From Mageeibacillus sp. UBA1257 (GTDB lineage: Bacteria > Bacillota > Clostridia > UBA1212 > UBA1257), in contig DBVT01000001.1 of the NCBI GenBank assembly GCA_002308775.1, positions 1 through 11,187 of the forward strand: 11,187 bases of DNA. The letters run 5' to 3'. Positions 1 through 6,518 of the stretch are shown in pieces. The notes under the pieces are model-generated. The model was given only the letters and a program-made list of their open reading frames with translations, had not been told where the DNA came from and did no database searches. The translations under genes and the position numbers were made by a program. The stretch's first letter is position 1. The number at the start of each line of letters is the position of its first letter.

Positions 1-228
1 TATAGCCCGGACCGTATTGAACGAGTGAAAAAGTACGAGAAGCTGTACGACGAGGCTGTTATCTCTCATGATCCTGAAAAACTCAGTGCTCTTGAGACAT
101 ATTACACTTCCGGCGAATGGATGGAGGATTACGAAGCAGATGAACGGGGAGAATTGCCGCCGGATCTGAAACGCGGTGTGCTTTCTCAGGACGCGCTGTA
201 TGAACTGTTGGAGGAAGCAAAACAATAA
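1..228 (+). CDS. DUF4298 family protein, 3' portion (5' end outside window)
   Basis: The reading frame is open from the first base of the window, giving 75 visible codons to the TAA. A GTG at 25 could be read as a start, but the residues before it (DRIERV) belong to the conserved opening of DUF4298 proteins, so the true start probably lies upstream. Conserved family features are the opening ERVKKYEKLYDE, the YYTSGEW motif, the acidic DYEADERGELP block and the DLKRGVLSQDALYELL ending. DUF4298 proteins are small (about 95 aa) cytoplasmic proteins of Gram-positive bacteria with no established function. The helix between LYDE and YYTSGEW is only about a dozen residues here, whereas I recall about 25-30 in the family, so an in-frame internal deletion is possible. 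No terminator hairpin is evident after the stop. The family call is from remembered motif similarity. Confidence 0.8.
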   Translation, partial: YSPDRIERVKKYEKLYDEAVISHDPEKLSALETYYTSGEWMEDYEADERGELPPDLKRGVLSQDALYELLEEAKQ

Positions 229-270
229 TCGGGTGCCATTGTGCTTTCTGCCCTTAAGAAGTCAGAATAT

Positions 271-300
271 GCATTTTACATTTACACCACAGTAAACGGT
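271..300 (+). promoter_or_regulatory. Candidate operator upstream of the HTH gene (TTTAC...GTAAA inverted repeat)
   Basis: TTTACA occurs twice head to tail (275-280 and 281-286). The second copy forms an inverted repeat, TTTAC (281-285) with GTAAA (292-296), separated by 6 bases. The core resembles the half-site TTTACAC of the perfect palindrome found after this gene at 803-820. If the HTH protein at 378-785 binds such sites, this would be an autoregulatory operator. I could not assign a convincing -35/-10 pair here; a weak TTTAAT lies at 307-312. The rest of 229-377 holds no gene that I can see. Confidence 0.3.
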
Positions 301-377
301 GAAACATTTAATCTGTTTTCAGGGAGAATAGTCGACTGACCCAAATGCCGCAAAATTATAAACAGGAGCCGGTTAAA

Positions 378-785
378 ATGGAAGACAAAGATAAAACCTT
401 TGCAGAACTGGATAAATACATAGAAATTCACAGGGAAAACAGGGAAAAAAGCATGGAATTTGTGGAATACCTGTATAAACTCATGGACAAGTACAAGGTG
501 GAAAAGGCCTCTGAAATTTACAAAACGGCCAACATAACAAAGCAGTGCTGGTCCGGAATAATATCAGGAAAAAGCATTCCTTCGCTTAACACCTGTATAA
601 GAATCGCCCTTGCCATGAAGCTTACAAACCACGAGTGCAAATATCTTCTGAAAAAGGCGGGGTATACCTTAAGTTCAGCCAACGAATTTGGTCTTGTTAT
701 ACGTTTTTGCTTTGAAAAGGGTATTTACGACATATACGACGTAAGCGAACTTCTGGAGTCCCGGGGCATATATGATTTCTCATAA
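378..785 (+). CDS. Small helix-turn-helix (XRE-like) DNA-binding protein
   Basis: Protein of 135 aa. I prefer the ATG at 378 over the one at 345: AGGAG at 364-368 sits 9 bases before 378, while nothing suitable precedes 345. Residues about 1-37 are highly charged and probably helical. Residues about 38-95 look like a Cro/CI-type HTH: a KASEIYKTANITKQCWSGII helix pair followed by PSLNTCIRIALAMKL. The closing stretch LLKKAGYTLS...FGLVIRFCFEKGIYDIYDVSELL matches a C-terminal module I know from many clostridial HTH proteins, with the pattern GYTLSxxxxFDLII..FIExGxYDIFEINE. No catalytic motif or membrane segment is visible. It is probably a cytoplasmic repressor or an antitoxin-like regulator, and the partner is not known. 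It is transcribed separately from the next gene, since an intrinsic terminator follows at 816-850. DNA binding is likely; the target is inference. Confidence 0.7.
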   Translation: MEDKDKTFAELDKYIEIHRENREKSMEFVEYLYKLMDKYKVEKASEIYKTANITKQCWSGIISGKSIPSLNTCIRIALAMKLTNHECKYLLKKAGYTLSSANEFGLVIRFCFEKGIYDIYDVSELLESRGIYDFS

Positions 786-802
786 TTCTTAAGTGAATAT
801 CA

Positions 803-820
803 TTTTTACACGTGTAAAAA
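803..820. promoter_or_regulatory. Perfect 18-bp palindrome, candidate regulator operator
   Basis: TTTTTACACGTGTAAAAA is its own reverse complement over all 18 bases. It starts 18 bases after the HTH gene's stop codon and lies about 40 bases upstream of the TATAAT of the hydrolase gene. Such symmetry between an HTH gene and its neighbour suggests a dimeric regulator's binding site. Its last five A residues are also the base of the terminator stem that follows, so as RNA the two structures would compete. Confidence 0.5.
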
Positions 821-850
821 GGTCAGCCGTCAACTGACCTTTTTCTTTTT
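816..850 (+). terminator. Rho-independent terminator after the HTH gene
   Basis: An 11-bp perfect stem is formed by AAAAAGGTCAG (816-826) and CTGACCTTTTT (834-844) with a 7-base loop, followed by CTTTTT. The A-tract/T-tract symmetry means it could also act on the opposite strand. Confidence 0.85.
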
Positions 851-859
851 CTGCCCGGA

Positions 860-865
860 TATAAT
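860..865 (+). promoter_or_regulatory. Candidate -10 element for the HD hydrolase gene
   Basis: A perfect TATAAT lies 31 bases before the ATG. No good -35 is found at normal spacing: CTGACC at 834-839 is 20 bases away and lies inside the terminator stem. The promoter may therefore be weak or need an activator, possibly bound at the palindrome at 803-820. AGGAGG (881-886) with 10-base spacing is the ribosome binding site. Confidence 0.45.
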
Positions 866-896
866 TGAAGCATAAAAGACAGGAGGTTTTGAGAGT

Positions 897-1550
897 ATGA
901 ACAATTTGAATATTGAAGAGAGAATCAGGGATTATTTAAGTTCGGAGGCAGGTTTTACACAGGATGAAATTGAATCCATGTTCGGGTTCACGGTTTATAT
1001 TTCCATGGCCATTTCCATGTACGCCCACAGAAATCAGAGGCGGGAAGACGGAAATCCGTATTATCTCCATCCGTTTTACGTGAGAAAAAGGTATATGGAA
1101 TTTACGGGAATGACAGAGGAAGATCCCTTTTGTATTGACAGGGATTTAATGGAGGAATACGGAATACCCTTTGAGGGTGTTCAGGAGGTCTGCATTATGC
1201 ACGACGTTTTGGAGGATACAGAGGTTACATTGGAGGAAATCCGGGAAATATACAATGAATACGGGTACAAAGATTATTTTAACATGTATATTGAAAGGCC
1301 GCTTTTGCTGGTAACCCACGATAAAAACATGAATTACGATGAATACATTGACGAAGTATTAAAGAACAGAACGGCTTCCATGGTAAAAATGGTGGACATG
1401 GCGGACAATCTGAATATTATGTCTTTGGGAAAATTTGAAGAAAAGGAAGAAAACCGGGCCATAGGTTACATCAGGTATTCCAAAAGAATAAACGACAAAT
1501 ATCATTTCATAGAAGGCTGCAGGGAGTATTTAAAAGCATTTAATTCATGA
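897..1550 (+). CDS. Stand-alone HD-domain phosphohydrolase, SpoT/MESH1-like (putative (p)ppGpp hydrolase)
   Basis: Protein of 217 aa with the ordered metal-binding motifs of the Rel/SpoT hydrolase domain. AHRNQRREDGNPYYLHP (residues 43-59) matches the family's AxKHxxQxRxDGxPYxxHP with first metal ligand H44. HDVLEDT (102-108) supplies the HD pair (H102, D103) and the catalytic ED (E106, D107). VKMVDMADNL (163-172) corresponds to the KLADRLxNL block with ligand D167. Enzymes of this type remove pyrophosphate from (p)ppGpp using Mn2+; MESH1 also acts on NADPH. No synthetase, TGS or ACT domain follows, so this would be a hydrolase-only small alarmone hydrolase. At 217 aa it is somewhat longer than MESH1 (about 180 aa), partly because of an extra N-terminal helix. 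No signal peptide is visible, so it should be cytoplasmic. It could instead hydrolyse another nucleotide, since HD-domain substrate specificity cannot be read from motifs. Arginine codons are mostly AGA/AGG, unlike the CGC/CGT-rich genes downstream. Confidence 0.75.
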   Translation: MNNLNIEERIRDYLSSEAGFTQDEIESMFGFTVYISMAISMYAHRNQRREDGNPYYLHPFYVRKRYMEFTGMTEEDPFCIDRDLMEEYGIPFEGVQEVCIMHDVLEDTEVTLEEIREIYNEYGYKDYFNMYIERPLLLVTHDKNMNYDEYIDEVLKNRTASMVKMVDMADNLNIMSLGKFEEKEENRAIGYIRYSKRINDKYHFIEGCREYLKAFNS

Positions 1551-1605
1551 TATGATACAAGCCTCTTTTCCCTGTCTACCACAACGTTAATTATTCTACA
1601 CATAC

Positions 1606-1638
1606 AGCCTCGCAGGGCAGCCGGCGGGGTTGTTTTTT
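1606..1638 (+). terminator. Rho-independent terminator after the HD hydrolase gene
   Basis: AGCCTCGC (1606-1613) pairs with GCGGGGTT (1624-1631), eight pairs including two G-U, with a 10-base loop. It is followed by GTTTTTTG. It sits about 55 bases beyond the stop codon. Confidence 0.7.
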
Positions 1639-1712
1639 GTCCAACGCAACGCCAATTTTTAGGGGATAACTACTTTCTTATCATTACGCATTGATGCCCC
1701 ATAAAAAAACGC
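1639..1712. other. Gene-free AT-rich spacer
   Basis: The whole interval 1551-1861 lacks a supportable gene. It holds the terminator at 1606-1638, this featureless stretch, and then the promoter and leader of the surface protein gene. In this stretch I see only a weak GGGGAT/ATGCCCC pairing (about 1662-1700) next to an A7 run. It might terminate reverse-strand transcription, but no gene supports that. Confidence 0.3.
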
Positions 1713-1742
1713 TTGATTTTTGAAAAACCTTTTATATATAAT
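1713..1742 (+). promoter_or_regulatory. Promoter of the surface protein gene
   Basis: TTGATT (-35, 1713-1718) and perfect TATAAT (-10, 1737-1742) are separated by 18 bases in an A/T-rich setting. A start near 1749 would give a leader of about 113 bases. Confidence 0.75.
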
Positions 1743-1753
1743 AGCATTGGTGT

Positions 1754-1820
1754 TTTCTGTGCATTTCGCACAGGAATCCTTTAAACTTTTTCGCCTGTTA
1801 TCATCCGCGCCAAGCGGATT
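1754..1820 (+). promoter_or_regulatory. Structured 5' leader with two hairpins
   Basis: Hairpin 1 pairs TTTCTGTGC (1754-1762) with GCACAGGAA (1768-1776), nine pairs with one G-U and a 5-base loop, followed by a T-rich stretch ending CTTTTTC. Hairpin 2 pairs ATCCGC (1803-1808) with GCGGAT (1814-1819) around a 5-base loop. They could stabilise the message or act in attenuation. I do not recognise a riboswitch class. Confidence 0.4.
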
Positions 1821-1861
1821 GGGCGGAAAAGGTCAAATCTGAACATAGGGAGTAATGAAAA

Positions 1862-4800
1862 ATGAGAAAACACATTAAGCAGTTTCTGGCAGTGCTTTTG
1901 TCGCTGATCATGCTGATCGGTCTGCTGCCGGTCTCGACGTTCGCCGCGGATGAAAAAACTGCGAAAGCTGAAGCGAACGGCGGCCTGAAGATCACCGTGA
2001 GAATTCCTGTCGGCTCTTCTGAACCAAGACTCGAGGAACAGATCCGCGAGGGCAGTTTTTCGCTCACGTTTCTTATCGGTGCCGTACCGGAGGAGGGAGA
2101 CACCAGCTTATACAAGCTTTTAACGCGGAAAGTCGTTTCATTCAGTGACAGCGACGGAGACGGTATCTGGGAAGGCGAAGCATCGTGTTCAAAACTTCCG
2201 CCAATGAATTATCGCGTGTCGTTATTTGACGAAGAGGATCAGTCTGAGGTTCCGGGTTATCTTAGCGATATGACGTTTGATCCGGCGGACCCGGAGGATC
2301 AGAACTGCGGCTTCATTGAAGTAAAATCAGGCGAAACCGCCGAGATGACCTTTGAAAAATCCTATCAGCCGGCTTACGGAAACCTTGTCATAACCAAGAA
2401 CTTCATTTTACCTGAAGGTCTTACGCTTTCAAATTTCATTCAGCAGCAGATCAGTTCTTTCCGCCTGGACCTGTATTATGAGGATGAAAACGAACCGATG
2501 GCCGCTGTTTTTGTGGAAGATGGCGAGTTTGCCTCAAAAGAAGGTTCAGTGCAGACGACTGACTCAGGCTTTGTCTGGACGCTGGATCAGATTTTAATAG
2601 GAAACTATTATTTGGAGGAATCCAATGCGGATCCGCGCGAGTATGATCTTGATCCGTTCGCGCCGAAAGATGTCGTGATTGAGCCTGGAGAAACTACGGA
2701 GACCACATTGACAAATGTCTACAGAGAACCCGGCAACCGCGTGATGATCACGAAAATACTGAGCGGCGTAGGCATTGACGACCTGCCGGACGATGCCGCG
2801 GTCGTGCTGAAGGGAGAAGGCGATACGGCTTACAGGGTCCTTTTCAGCAATTTTACGGAGGTAGACGACGGAGTATTGTTCTATTCACTCCCCGCTCCTG
2901 CAGCAGGTCAATATTCGATCTCCGAGGAGAACGTTGAAATCGACGGTTATTGGCTCACGACCGAAGGAAACAAAACTGTCACGGTTGTTGAGAATACAGA
3001 CGCAAGCATCCAACTGAATAATAATTATACTTCTAAAAACGGCAACCTGTACATCGCAAAGATCATTGAGGGTCTCCCGAAGGATGAAGAACTCGACATC
3101 TTCCCTGAGGGTGCGACGTTCCGCATTGAGGGCCCGAAGGAATTCAATAACGGCACGGGCGAAATGACCGTCACCTTCGGCAATGACTTTGACCATCAGT
3201 ATTCGACCCGTGACTCGCACGGCGGTGGGATCGAAGGCTATGTATTTGTTATCAAAGACGTTCCCCCCGGGCTCTATACAGTGACCGAGGATGAGGATTC
3301 TGCTTCTCTGGAGAACCTCGGATACAGTCTTGACGTTGAATATATCAGCGACACCTGGATTTATACATGGAAGAAAGTTCGAGGCGAAGACGACGAAGCA
3401 ACGCAGGAACTCGAAGACAATCAGATATGGATCGGGAATACGCCCGGCACCCACCCGTATTCGGAGAACAGGAATTACGGCATTACGGTCGTAGATACCT
3501 ATACTGCTAAAGGGACTCTGGAGATCACAAAGACCTTTGAAGGCCTGAATGACGGTGTTATACCTGAGGAGTTTGTCCTGGGGCTGCTGTACCCGGAGAA
3601 TCTGCCCGGAAACCCCCAGCCGGGAGTTCCTATTGAGGAACCGGAGCGCGGCGAGACTATGCGCAAGGCTGCAGACATAAAGAAGGAAAAAGAGGTGCCT
3701 CCCTACGTCTTTTACAATGGTAAAATGGGAGAATTCCAACTGAGCGACAGCTGCGGCGAGAATGCCCTGCTTGAACAGCTGGTGAACGAAAACGGCGACA
3801 TTTACGGCTTTATATGGACGCTCACTGATTTACCGACCGGCACCTATTATGTCGCGGAAGATATCGGTTATGTTCCCGGTTATCGCTGGAGCGGTCTTAA
3901 GGTGAACGGCGGAGAGCTTCAGTATGTGAAGGATCAGTTCCCGGTCATGATTGGTGAAATCGGACTTGGGGCGAACGATTCCGAGACGTTGACCGTATCC
4001 AATTTCTATGAGCCGGCTTACGGCTATATCAGGATCACGAAAGATCTTGATAGAGACAGTCTTCCCGTTAATATCCCCGAAGGAACGACCTTCACAGTCA
4101 GGGATGAGGACGGCAATATTGCAAAGGATGCGGACGGCAACGACGCTGTTTTGACTTATGCGGACATCCTGGCGGGAAATAACCTTCTCAAGCTCACGGC
4201 GGGTATCAGATATACCGTTGAGGAGACCAAAGCGGAGGTGGAAGGCTATGCCGTGACGGGCACCAATGATCTGACGGATCCCTACTATATTATCCCGATC
4301 AAAAAGTCGCGGGAAAACAATGACACTAAGAGCAAACGAAACGCGGGAATCATAATCGCATCTTCTGACCCGATTTTGTTAACGACATCGGACGATCAGG
4401 ACTGGGCAAGGGAAAATCCGTATGTTGTCGCTTTCCACAACAAATATACTTCTGATTACGGCACACTGACCATCAGAAAGATCGTAAAAGGCCTTCCTGA
4501 TGACCTGGTTGCAGACGGCGCGTATACCTTCAATTGTATTATCACTCCAAATTCTTCCTCTAACGAGCTCACCGTCTCTACGAATGAGTTCATGAAGAAC
4601 AGTGACGGTGATTACGAAGCGACGATCGAGGTGGTTCTGCCTTGGGGATCATATCAGGTAAACGAAATAGACTACGACGTCGATTATTACGATGTCAAAA
4701 TCGCTTGTGACGTTCGGAGCGTAACGCTCGGACCGAAAGATACAAAGGGTTCGGAGTATACCGGTGCTGCAACGTTCACCAATACGTACACGCGTAGGAC

Positions 4801-6511
4801 AAGCACCATCAGCATTGACAAGCGGATCACAGGGATCGACCCTGAGATCCTCATCGAGCAGGGCTTCGGATTTGAGATCACCGGTCCGGAGGGCTTCTTC
4901 CCCGAGGAAGGAGGCAACGGTAAGATGACCGTCCTCTTAGCGGATATGGAAGAGGTGGATATTGACGATGAGGACGACACTATGACCATCTATGGCAGAC
5001 GATTCATACTGAGTGTCCCCGCCGGTGCTTACACGGTAAGAGAGATCAACGCAGAAGTTCCGGGCTATACGCTGTATGCCGAAAGTGATTACATGCAATG
5101 GGCTCACGCCGTGATAGGACCGATAGACCACGGGGAAGATGAGAGAGAGGAAGAGAGAGAGGAATCCATGCGGCGAGGCGCAGAAGCCGCCGAGACCGCC
5201 GAAGCTGAGGAAAACGTTGCAGTTGCGGAAGAAGTGGAATCACATACGCAGGGAGACGATCCGATGCTCGTTAAGTTCGAGGCATCCGGAAGGATAGAAG
5301 ACGGAACGGATATCTTCTTTGGCAATGCATACATCAAAAACCCCACGCTGACCATCACCAAGGAGCTCGGAAGCGGCAGTGAGCAGGTAGTGATTCCTGC
5401 TGACACGACATTCACGATCAGCGATAAGGACGGCAACATTGTCAAAACGGTTACCTACGCTGAATTCGAAAACGGAGAATTCAAGGTAGACCTGCCGATC
5501 GGGACCTACACGGTGAAGGAAGAAAAAGCATCCGCAGACGTGGTGGGTTATGATCTGGAGGTCGCATATGAAGCGGTTGCGGACGAAGCCAAGTGGGAAT
5601 TAACGATCGATCAGGAAATCACCAACATGCCGCCTGATGGGATCTATGAATGCTATTCTGATGTTTCATTCCATACGATTGTCAAAAACACAGGCGGAAA
5701 TCCGCTCTACAATGTCCGTATTTACGACAATCTGTTCGGCGACGATATTTTTATCGGATTGATGATGCCCGGCATGGAGATCGATCTGGGTGAAAGCAGC
5801 TACACCATATACCCGGAAGACGGATACGCCGGAGAGATCGTCAGGAATCTTACAGGAGAGAGCTTTAAAAGCAATGATGCAAACGCCGAAAAGGTGACTG
5901 CCGATTCCACGGAAATCGCACTCACTTCCGCACCGGAAGAATTTAGAGTCAGGGATCTTCGCAGAACTGCCGCCAAATCGGAAGAGCCGGCCGGTGAAAC
6001 CGAAAATGTTGCATCCGAAAATGAAGGGATCGAGATCCTGGTCACACTCGATAACAATGCAACGGTTCACATCATCAACACCTACACTGCCAAGACGACC
6101 AACGTCACGGTAAATAAAGTCTGGGAGGATGAAGACGCCCCTGAGGGAACTCGTCCCGATAGCGTCACTGTCCAGCTTCTTGCCGACGGCGAGGCATACG
6201 GCGATCCCGTGACATTGTCTGCCGACGCGGAAGACGGCAGTTGGACGTACACCTGGGAGAATCTGCTGCTCTACGATGAGAACGGCAAAGAGATCGAGTA
6301 TACGGTCGAAGAGGTTGAAGTGACCGGTTATACGAGTACTGTCACAGGCAGCGCTGATGATGGATTCACCATCACGAACAGGTATACGCCGCCTATTAAC
6401 CCTATTACGGGTGACAGCGAACGAACGTTCCTCTGGATGAGCCTTTTCTTGACCTCGCTCCTGGGAATGATCGTCATAAGTCTCATACGCCGTAAGCAAA
6501 CGAGAGCATAA
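1862..6511 (+). CDS. Sortase-anchored surface adhesin with about ten SpaA/Cna-B-type domains
   Basis: Protein of 1549 aa. AGGGAG (1847-1852) lies 9 bases before the ATG. Residues 1-28 are a signal peptide: basic MRKHIK, a Leu/Ile-rich core, and a likely cut after STFA. About ten repeated beta-sandwich domains start near residues 41, 172, 292, 394, 551, 721, 867, 980, 1162 and 1412. Most open GxLxITK and close NxY. The opening Lys (179, 298, 400, 557, 727, 873, 987, 1167, 1419) and closing Asn (285, 387, 714, 860, 974, 1155, 1406, 1506) are the pair that forms intramolecular isopeptide bonds in this family, with an acidic catalyst in the YxVxE strand; domain 4 closes with Asp545. Domain 1 lacks both residues. 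Domain 10 is the clearest Cna-B unit. About 1260-1335 resembles a DUF11-type repeat embedded in domain 9. The C-terminus is a sorting signal: NPITG (1513-1517), a hydrophobic helix (1523-1542), and the tail RRKQTRA. The expected role is a protease-resistant stalk or adhesin covalently attached to the cell wall; the ligand is unknown. No sortase or pilin gene is adjacent. Confidence 0.9.
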   Translation: MRKHIKQFLAVLLSLIMLIGLLPVSTFAADEKTAKAEANGGLKITVRIPVGSSEPRLEEQIREGSFSLTFLIGAVPEEGDTSLYKLLTRKVVSFSDSDGDGIWEGEASCSKLPPMNYRVSLFDEEDQSEVPGYLSDMTFDPADPEDQNCGFIEVKSGETAEMTFEKSYQPAYGNLVITKNFILPEGLTLSNFIQQQISSFRLDLYYEDENEPMAAVFVEDGEFASKEGSVQTTDSGFVWTLDQILIGNYYLEESNADPREYDLDPFAPKDVVIEPGETTETTLTNVYREPGNRVMITKILSGVGIDDLPDDAAVVLKGEGDTAYRVLFSNFTEVDDGVLFYSLPAPAAGQYSISEENVEIDGYWLTTEGNKTVTVVENTDASIQLNNNYTSKNGNLYIAKIIEGLPKDEELDIFPEGATFRIEGPKEFNNGTGEMTVTFGNDFDHQYSTRDSHGGGIEGYVFVIKDVPPGLYTVTEDEDSASLENLGYSLDVEYISDTWIYTWKKVRGEDDEATQELEDNQIWIGNTPGTHPYSENRNYGITVVDTYTAKGTLEITKTFEGLNDGVIPEEFVLGLLYPENLPGNPQPGVPIEEPERGETMRKAADIKKEKEVPPYVFYNGKMGEFQLSDSCGENALLEQLVNENGDIYGFIWTLTDLPTGTYYVAEDIGYVPGYRWSGLKVNGGELQYVKDQFPVMIGEIGLGANDSETLTVSNFYEPAYGYIRITKDLDRDSLPVNIPEGTTFTVRDEDGNIAKDADGNDAVLTYADILAGNNLLKLTAGIRYTVEETKAEVEGYAVTGTNDLTDPYYIIPIKKSRENNDTKSKRNAGIIIASSDPILLTTSDDQDWARENPYVVAFHNKYTSDYGTLTIRKIVKGLPDDLVADGAYTFNCIITPNSSSNELTVSTNEFMKNSDGDYEATIEVVLPWGSYQVNEIDYDVDYYDVKIACDVRSVTLGPKDTKGSEYTGAATFTNTYTRRTSTISIDKRITGIDPEILIEQGFGFEITGPEGFFPEEGGNGKMTVLLADMEEVDIDDEDDTMTIYGRRFILSVPAGAYTVREINAEVPGYTLYAESDYMQWAHAVIGPIDHGEDEREEEREESMRRGAEAAETAEAEENVAVAEEVESHTQGDDPMLVKFEASGRIEDGTDIFFGNAYIKNPTLTITKELGSGSEQVVIPADTTFTISDKDGNIVKTVTYAEFENGEFKVDLPIGTYTVKEEKASADVVGYDLEVAYEAVADEAKWELTIDQEITNMPPDGIYECYSDVSFHTIVKNTGGNPLYNVRIYDNLFGDDIFIGLMMPGMEIDLGESSYTIYPEDGYAGEIVRNLTGESFKSNDANAEKVTADSTEIALTSAPEEFRVRDLRRTAAKSEEPAGETENVASENEGIEILVTLDNNATVHIINTYTAKTTNVTVNKVWEDEDAPEGTRPDSVTVQLLADGEAYGDPVTLSADAEDGSWTYTWENLLLYDENGKEIEYTVEEVEVTGYTSTVTGSADDGFTITNRYTPPINPITGDSERTFLWMSLFLTSLLGMIVISLIRRKQTRA
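5141..5164 (+). repeat. Tandem 12-bp repeat GAGAGAGAGGAA x2 inside the adhesin gene
   Basis: Two perfect adjacent copies (5141-5152 and 5153-5164) encode (D)EREEEREE in the acidic insert of domain 8. One unit is four codons, so gain or loss of a unit keeps frame. Slippage of the inner GA dinucleotides would shift frame. Confidence 0.9.
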
Positions 6512-6518
6512 TTCTTTG

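Noticed and set aside
345..377. Longer start for the HTH protein at ATG 345
   Set aside because: No ribosome binding site at suitable distance; AGGAG at 364-368 clearly serves the ATG at 378.
897..1550. Reading the HD protein as a (p)ppGpp synthetase
   Set aside because: No synthetase motifs follow; only the hydrolase-type metal motifs are present and the protein ends at 217 aa.
1855..1878. Seven-codon upstream ORF (ATG 1855) overlapping the adhesin start out of frame
   Set aside because: Only two bases separate its ATG from the ribosome binding site, too close for efficient initiation; probably incidental.
1801..2115. 104-codon - strand frame across the adhesin start
   Set aside because: It overlaps the leader and signal peptide of a strongly supported gene and shows no protein-family features.
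2885..3739. 284-codon open frame on the - strand under the adhesin gene
   Set aside because: It is a mirror of the sense repeats, with no promoter or ribosome binding site of note and a composition unlike a real protein.
1862..6511. Repeats as a CRISPR-like or satellite array
   Set aside because: The periodicity is at protein-domain level (about 100-170 aa units with low DNA identity), inside one continuous reading frame.
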